From assembly GCF_000599885.1 (NCBI RefSeq), contig NZ_JFGT01000003.1:171355-235354 (forward strand): a stretch of 64,000 nt of DNA, written 5' to 3'. The first letter of the stretch is position 1. Each line of letters starts with the position of its first letter. The notes under the pieces are model-generated. The model worked only from the letters and a program-made list of their open reading frames with translations. It had not been told where the DNA came from and made no database searches. Source of the DNA: Pantoea sp. IMH (GTDB taxonomy: Bacteria > Pseudomonadota > Gammaproteobacteria > Enterobacterales > Enterobacteriaceae). The translations under genes were made by a program, and so were the position numbers. Of this stretch, positions 59,359 to 64,000 are shown piece after piece.

Positions 59359-60176
59359 CAAAAAAATTGCGATAATTGTTCTAATGCTTACTATTTGTGC
59401 GATTCTTCGCAATTTATTACCTCAACCCGATAAATCCGCACAAATAAACGCCAGACTAGCGATTTTTTCACCACTGCTTTGGCGACACGGAATCTTCTTT
59501 GTACGCTTTGTTAGTAATACCTTTTTCACAAAATCGGTTTTTAATGCTCGCTGTCTTCTCCCAAGAGTTGATTATCGCCCTGAAAGCCCCCTGGACTCCG
59601 TCACTAGCTGTCCTTACTGGTTAATAGAAGTAAGATTCTTTCATCTTCCATATTCTCCTCCTGTTAAAGAGAGAAGCTTAAAAGAGCAACGGTTGATAAA
59701 CCGCCTTCTCTTTTAGGTAGCGGCACCGCTCTCACCTGCAGTGCTCACTTATACGAAGTTGTGCGTTAGTTATCTATGAGTTCTGGTAAAGGCATGACCT
59801 GACCTCTTTTTACGCTTAATCAGCAGGCTGATAATGCCTCCCTCGATTCCTTGATAAAATACGGGGTGGAACTTTCTGACTTTTGCACGGCGCCGTGCTT
59901 AAACCTGTAGGGAGCAGAACTACCGCAGACAGCGCCACGCCGTCGCTTGAGTCCCTAAACGTGTTGCATTCATTTCTGTTAATAAGTGTGGACGCCGTTA
60001 CGTTTGCGCCCGCAGAGCGTATTTTTCCTTCTGATTACCGCCTCTCTGGTGTTAACCTCCTGCCCATTGTTTTCTGAAATTTCCCTTAGTCCGTGAATGA
60101 GAAGCGTCCCCGGGGCACTTCATCAAGCGAGCTTTAGCATCACGACAGGCAAATTCTTGCTGACAGAAGCATGCAT
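59359..60176. other. Long intergenic region between thrU and coaA
   Basis: About 820 bases. The first 170 are A/T-rich upstream sequence of the tRNA promoter, likely with Fis sites. No convincing gene is present: the open frames lack ribosome sites and have no family features. It also must hold the coaA promoter. I recognise no repeat or RNA in it. Confidence 0.5.
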
Positions 60177-61127
60177 ATGAACAAAAAAGAATCATTGTTA
60201 ACTACACCGTATTTGCAATTTAACCGTGCTCAATGGGCTACGCTGCGTGATTCGGTGCCGATGACCCTGAGTGAAGAGGAAATTGAACAACTGGAGGGGA
60301 TAAATGAAGATTTGTCTCTGAAAGAAGTGGCAGAAATCTACCTGCCGCTTTCGCGCTTGCTCAATTTTTATATCAGTTCAAATTTGCGTCGGCAGGCTGT
60401 TCTGGAACAGTTTCTCGGCACTAACGGACAAAAGATCCCCTATATCATTAGCATTGCTGGCAGCGTAGCCGTAGGTAAGAGCACTACAGCTCGTGTACTG
60501 CAGGCGCTTCTCAGCCGCTGGCCTGAGCATCGTCGTGTTGAATTGATCACTACCGATGGTTTTTTACATCCGAATGAGGTGTTGAAAGAACGCGGATTGA
60601 TGAAGAAAAAAGGCTTTCCTCAATCTTATGATATGCACCGGCTGGTCAACTTTGTTTCTGATCTTAAATCGGGCGCCGCTCAGGTGACCGCGCCGGTTTA
60701 CTCACATCTGATTTATGACGTTATTCCTGACGGGGACAAAATCGTTCAACAGCCTGATATTTTAATTCTTGAAGGCCTGAACGTTTTGCAAAGCGGGATG
60801 GATTATCCTCACGATCCGCATCATGTATTTGTTTCCGATTTCGTTGATTTCTCAATCTATGTAGATGCACCGGAAGATCTTTTACAGCACTGGTATATCA
60901 ACCGCTTCCTGAAATTCCGCCAGGGTGCTTTTACCGATCCAGATTCTTATTTCCACAATTACGCCAGGCTTACCGAAGAAGAGGCGGTAGGCGTTGCCAC
61001 CCAGTTGTGGGAAGAGATTAACCTACTGAATTTAAAAGAAAATATACTACCAACACGCGAGCGGGCCAGCCTGATTATGACCAAAAGTGTCGATCATGCG
61101 GTCGATTTAGTCAGGCTCAGAAAGTGA
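60177..61127 (+). CDS. coaA: Type I pantothenate kinase
   Basis: 316 residues from the ATG at 60177, as in E. coli; an in-frame ATG two codons earlier has no spacing to AGAAG. Phosphorylates pantothenate, the rate-setting step of CoA synthesis and inhibited by CoA. Walker [10 protein letters not shown] near residue 95; substrate stretch [31 protein letters not shown]; CoA/pantothenate region [11 protein letters not shown]. Convergent with birA, with only 24 bases between the stops. Conserved birA-coaA neighbours. Confidence 0.98.
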   Translation: MNKKESLLTTPYLQFNRAQWATLRDSVPMTLSEEEIEQLEGINEDLSLKEVAEIYLPLSRLLNFYISSNLRRQAVLEQFLGTNGQKIPYIISIAGSVAVGKSTTARVLQALLSRWPEHRRVELITTDGFLHPNEVLKERGLMKKKGFPQSYDMHRLVNFVSDLKSGAAQVTAPVYSHLIYDVIPDGDKIVQQPDILILEGLNVLQSGMDYPHDPHHVFVSDFVDFSIYVDAPEDLLQHWYINRFLKFRQGAFTDPDSYFHNYARLTEEEAVGVATQLWEEINLLNLKENILPTRERASLIMTKSVDHAVDLVRLRK

Positions 61128-61151
61128 TAATGAGGGGGACTCCCCTCTTTA

Positions 61152-62114
61152 TTAATTTTGCGGGCGTAGTGAAATCTCGCCGCCTACCCAGGATTTCCTT
61201 ATTCCATTCTGTTCCAGAATCAGTCCACCCTGCTGATCGATTCCACGCGCTATTCCCAGAATTTCCCTGTCGCCAATAAGCAATTTGACTGGCCTGTTGA
61301 TAAAGTTGTCCAGTTTACTCCAGCGATCAATAAAGGGAGCCAGCCCTTCCTTTTCAAAAACCTGAAGTGAACTTCTCATATTATTCACCAGACTTGCCGC
61401 CAGCTTGTTTCTGTCGATCGTCACACCTGCTTCCTGAAGATTAATCCAGCCTTGATTCACGATAGTGGTATCCGGTGAACGCATTGCCAGGTTGATACCG
61501 GTTCCCATAACAATCTGAGCGGCATCACCGGTTTTGCCCGTCAGCTCGACCAGAATCCCCGCCAGCTTTCTGTCGTTGAGATAAAGATCGTTTGGCCATT
61601 TAACGCGAACATCACTGGCGCCAAGCCCCTGAAGCACTTCAGCCGTGACAATGCCAATCACCAGGCTAAGTCCCATCGCGGCTACAGGTCCCTGCTCCAG
61701 TTTCCAGTACATTGACAGATAGAGATTGGAGCCAAAAGGTGAAAACCATTGCCTGCCACGGCGTCCTCTGCCTGCCTGCTGATATTCCGCCACGCAGGCA
61801 TCGCCAGATTGCAATGAATCCATGCGCTCAAGCAGATACTGATTCGTTGAGTCAATGACAGGAACCACCGCCAGCCGTCCCTCCTCCAGCTGAGAAGTGA
61901 TGACGGCCTCATCAAGTAGCTGAACGGGTGCCGGCAGGCTGTATCCTTTACCTGTTACGGTAAACACATCAATCCCCCAGTCTTTGAGTGTATGAATGTG
62001 TTTATTGATTGCTGCGCGGCTCATGCCCAGCATTTCACCCAACTGTTCGCCAGAATGAAATTCACCGTCAGCCAGTATATTTATCAGTGTTAAAGGGACA
62101 GTATTACCTTTCAT
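61152..62114 (-). CDS. birA: Biotin-protein ligase and biotin operon repressor
   Basis: 320 residues. N-terminal winged helix ([29 protein letters not shown], about residues 17-45) binds the bio operator; the central catalytic domain has the biotinyl-AMP loop GRGRRGRQW near 116 and [19 protein letters not shown] with the lysine near 183; an SH3-like C-terminal domain follows. It biotinylates the acetyl-CoA carboxylase carrier protein. Starts inside the murB stop (ATGA overlap of 4 bases). Confidence 0.98.
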   Translation of the reverse strand: MKGNTVPLTLINILADGEFHSGEQLGEMLGMSRAAINKHIHTLKDWGIDVFTVTGKGYSLPAPVQLLDEAVITSQLEEGRLAVVPVIDSTNQYLLERMDSLQSGDACVAEYQQAGRGRRGRQWFSPFGSNLYLSMYWKLEQGPVAAMGLSLVIGIVTAEVLQGLGASDVRVKWPNDLYLNDRKLAGILVELTGKTGDAAQIVMGTGINLAMRSPDTTIVNQGWINLQEAGVTIDRNKLAASLVNNMRSSLQVFEKEGLAPFIDRWSKLDNFINRPVKLLIGDREILGIARGIDQQGGLILEQNGIRKSWVGGEISLRPQN

Positions 62115-63148
62115 GCGATGACTCCAACAGCATCCTTTTCTCCCAGTGCGCCAATAAAACGCACCTCCGGTTCAAGCCACACGTTAAACTTTGTTCCCAC
62201 TCGCTGACGAACTTCATGGGCCAGGGCCACAATATCCGCGCCTGTTGCTTCTTGCTGATTGATAAGCACCAGCGCCTGTTGACGATGAACTGCTGCACCG
62301 CCAATCGTAAATCCCTTCAGATCGCAGCGATCGATAAGCCAGCCAGCGGCGAGTTTGACCTGCCCGTCACGCTGCGGATAAAAAGGTGCATCCGGAAAGC
62401 GGGCCTTGAGTAAGGCTGCCTGTTCAGCGCTAACTACGGGATTTTTGAAGAAGCTACCAGCATTACCCGTTATTTTAGGATTGGGTAATTTACTGGTGCG
62501 CATATAGCAGACAGCATCAAATATTTGTTGAGGTGTTACTTTTTCAGCATCCAGCCGGATCAAATCACCGTAGGTGATCACCGGAATCCACGCTTTTTTA
62601 AGCGCTAAACCCACGGCGATAATGGCATAGCCTGTCTGATACTTATGCTTAAAAATACTGTCACGGTAACCGAACTGACACTCCTGCGCAGTCAGACGCT
62701 GAATTTTACCGGATGAAAGGTCCAGGATATCGACGTATTCACATACATGCTTCAGCTCCACACCATATGCGCCAATATTTTGAATTGGTGATGACCCCAC
62801 GCAACCCGGTATCATTGCCAAATTTTCCAGTCCGGCCAGACCTTTCTCAAGCGTGTACTCTACAAGATTATGCCAGTTTTCTCCGGCTCCCACGTGCAGA
62901 TGCCAGTCATCATCACTTTCACGAACCGCGATACCCCTGATCCGGTTAACCAGCACTGTCCCCTGGTAATCCTCCAGAAAAAGCACATTGCTACCTTCAC
63001 CGAGCAGTAAAACAGGTTGGCGATCTGCCAGGCTTTTCTGCCAGACAAAAACCATTTCCTCTGCCGTTTCTGCAATCACAATATTTGCAGCCATGGCGTT
63101 TAGGTTAAAGGTATTAAATGGTTTCAGAGAGTGAAGCTGGGTGGACAT
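62111..63148 (-). CDS. murB: UDP-N-acetylenolpyruvoylglucosamine reductase
   Basis: 345 residues. FAD enzyme that makes UDP-MurNAc in peptidoglycan synthesis. FAD-binding PCMH domain with [10 protein letters not shown] near 50 and [20 protein letters not shown] near 115; the catalytic serine is in [12 protein letters not shown] near 229, and the final glutamate is in the C-terminal EPEVRFIG. This is the short type I form. Four-base overlap with birA. In E. coli murB directly follows the rrnB 5S gene, as here. Confidence 0.98.
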   Translation of the reverse strand: MSTQLHSLKPFNTFNLNAMAANIVIAETAEEMVFVWQKSLADRQPVLLLGEGSNVLFLEDYQGTVLVNRIRGIAVRESDDDWHLHVGAGENWHNLVEYTLEKGLAGLENLAMIPGCVGSSPIQNIGAYGVELKHVCEYVDILDLSSGKIQRLTAQECQFGYRDSIFKHKYQTGYAIIAVGLALKKAWIPVITYGDLIRLDAEKVTPQQIFDAVCYMRTSKLPNPKITGNAGSFFKNPVVSAEQAALLKARFPDAPFYPQRDGQVKLAAGWLIDRCDLKGFTIGGAAVHRQQALVLINQQEATGADIVALAHEVRQRVGTKFNVWLEPEVRFIGALGEKDAVGVIA

Positions 63149-63370
63149 GGGAAGGCCTTCAAAAATTTAACTGCCGGTAGTTTACCCGATAAGACGATAT
63201 GACGCCTAAGGATTTGCCCACCGTGGAGGGAGATGGCGTACAGGCATTACCACTCAGCAGGGATAGTAAGCTGGATGATTGACGGAACGGGATTAGTGAC
63301 AGTGCTTGCGGGCACACAACCGGTTACGTGGAAGGACGAAATACCTGCCAGCAGAAGCAATATTCCGGGT

Positions 63371-63616
63371 TCAGTACAGAACCGACTGATACTCTTGAGA
63401 ATATAATACATCAGGGAACGATATGCATGTCACCGTTCGCTCCGGTAAGTCACTGCGGGTACACACAGCAATTCCGCCTTCTTCGACAGATGTGGAAACG
63501 GAACGACTGAGGGTACAGGTGAGCCCCTGCAGCCCGCATACGGGGCAGGGAAAACGCTTCAGGCAACGGCGGGCATCAGCCGGTGTCGTCCGGAGAGGGC
63601 CATGCTCATCCGGCAT
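63371..63616 (-). CDS. Hypothetical small protein, doubtful
   Basis: 81-codon open frame, MPDEHGPLRTTPADARRCLK..., with a CPVCGLQGLTC cysteine cluster near residue 24. I do not recognise it. Codon choice is compatible with coding, but no ribosome site precedes the ATG and it lies in a gap between murB and an rRNA terminator. It may be a decayed fragment. Confidence 0.2.
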   Translation of the reverse strand: MPDEHGPLRTTPADARRCLKRFPCPVCGLQGLTCTLSRSVSTSVEEGGIAVCTRSDLPERTVTCISFPDVLYSQEYQSVLY

Positions 63617-63716
63617 GACACATGAAGATAACCGTGACGCAAGGGCATTTGGAATAACGCAGGGGCGGCGTCAGACCGGAGACCTGGCGCAGCCGCTTTT
63701 TTCCGGCCCTGAAACG

Positions 63717-63745
63717 CAAAAAACCCTGACCGTCAGGTCAGGGTT
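63717..63745 (-). terminator. rRNA operon terminator (second operon)
   Basis: AACCCTGACC/GGTCAGGGTT (63722-63731 with 63736-63745) plus a T run on the minus strand; same as at 23186-23214. Confidence 0.93.
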
Positions 63746-63756
63746 ATCGCGATTTG

Positions 63757-63876
63757 ATGCCTGGCAGTTCCCTACTCTCGCATGGGGAGACCCCACACTA
63801 CCATCGGCGCTACGGCGTTTCACTTCTGAGTTCGGCATGGGGTCAGGTGGGACCACCGCGCTACAGCCGCCAGGCA
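63757..63876 (-). rRNA. rrf: 5S ribosomal RNA (second operon)
   Basis: 120 nucleotides, matching the first 5S gene. Here the terminator follows directly, without the 139-bp unit. In the position of E. coli rrnB. The 23S gene begins just outside the window: the last 26 bases match the first operon's spacer at about 23629-23652, some 40 bases before its 23S 3' end. Confidence 0.98.
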
Positions 63877-64000
63877 AATTCTTTTCGTGCCGTCCTGTGT
63901 CTTTTGCTTTCTGGCCGCGTTGCCACAAAACAAAATCCCACGGACCTCAGTCCGCAGAACGTCACTTTATTCTTTATCCGGTACAGGCTGAAAATTGTCT

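Larger units (their letters stand above)
63149..63756. other. Region between murB and the second 5S rRNA
   Basis: Holds the murB promoter region, one doubtful open frame (63371-63616), the rRNA terminator and flanking sequence shared with the first operon. At about 600 bases it is longer than the corresponding E. coli gap. Confidence 0.5.

Noticed and set aside
59321..59716. 131-codon plus-strand frame downstream of thrU
   Set aside because: It starts in the tRNA promoter region, has no ribosome site, and reads as a mix of A/T-rich upstream DNA; not a plausible protein.

Overview
This window is core chromosome from a member of the Enterobacterales, most likely the Erwiniaceae (Erwinia/Pantoea group). 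Nearly every protein is a close relative of an Escherichia coli protein. Gene order matches the E. coli segment running from yjbH-pgi through metH, aceBAK, rrnE, purHD, hupA, thiCEFSGH, rpoBC and tufB to coaA, birA, murB and rrnB, read in the opposite orientation. The genus is inferred from the mix of conserved order and local differences; it is not proven from this window.

Layout. 1-1916: exopolysaccharide-type operon yjbEFGH (minus, yjbH cut by the window edge). 2625-4274: pgi. 4496-10118: a CPA1-type antiporter, a lysine riboswitch with lysC, aqpZ and a PanS-like transporter, all plus strand. 10180-22895: yjbB, metH, iclR (plus), the glyoxylate operon aceBAK and metA. 23191-28874: a complete rRNA operon on the minus strand (P1/P2 promoters, 16S, tRNA-Glu, 23S, 5S, terminator). 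29150-32041: purHD. 32299-37746: yjaH, hupA, yjaG, nfi, hemE, a bactofilin gene and nudC (minus). 37828-44052: rsd, then a TPP riboswitch and thiCEFSGH (plus). 44342-58699: hiuH, rpoC, rpoB, rplL, rplJ, rplA, rplK, nusG, secE, tufB (minus). 58813-59315: four tRNA genes co-oriented with tufB. 60177-63148: coaA, birA, murB. 63717-64000: the 3' end of a second rRNA operon (terminator, 5S, part of the 23S-5S spacer).

How the genes work together: this is a growth-rate and central-metabolism neighbourhood. Translation and transcription machinery (two rrn operons, six ribosomal/elongation/secretion genes, RNA polymerase, Rsd anti-sigma factor, HU-alpha) sits among biosynthetic operons controlled by small ligands: lysine riboswitch, TPP riboswitch, PurR box, Met boxes, a probable IclR operator and biotin (BirA).

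I found no phage, insertion sequence, CRISPR array, toxin-antitoxin or defence island, and no clear candidate for a wholly new protein system. The most interesting material is non-coding: a lysine riboswitch with a large extra multi-hairpin module; a cluster of DnaA-box-like sites between rRNA promoter P1 and the purHD promoter; three ERIC-type elements placed inside essential operons (rpoB-rpoC, 23S-5S, rplA-rplJ); and a 139-bp structured duplication between 5S rRNA and its terminator. Among proteins, the unusual items are a bactofilin gene between nudC and hemE, a secreted HIU hydrolase next to rpoC, and a transporter block that replaces pepE-rluF-yjbD of E. coli.
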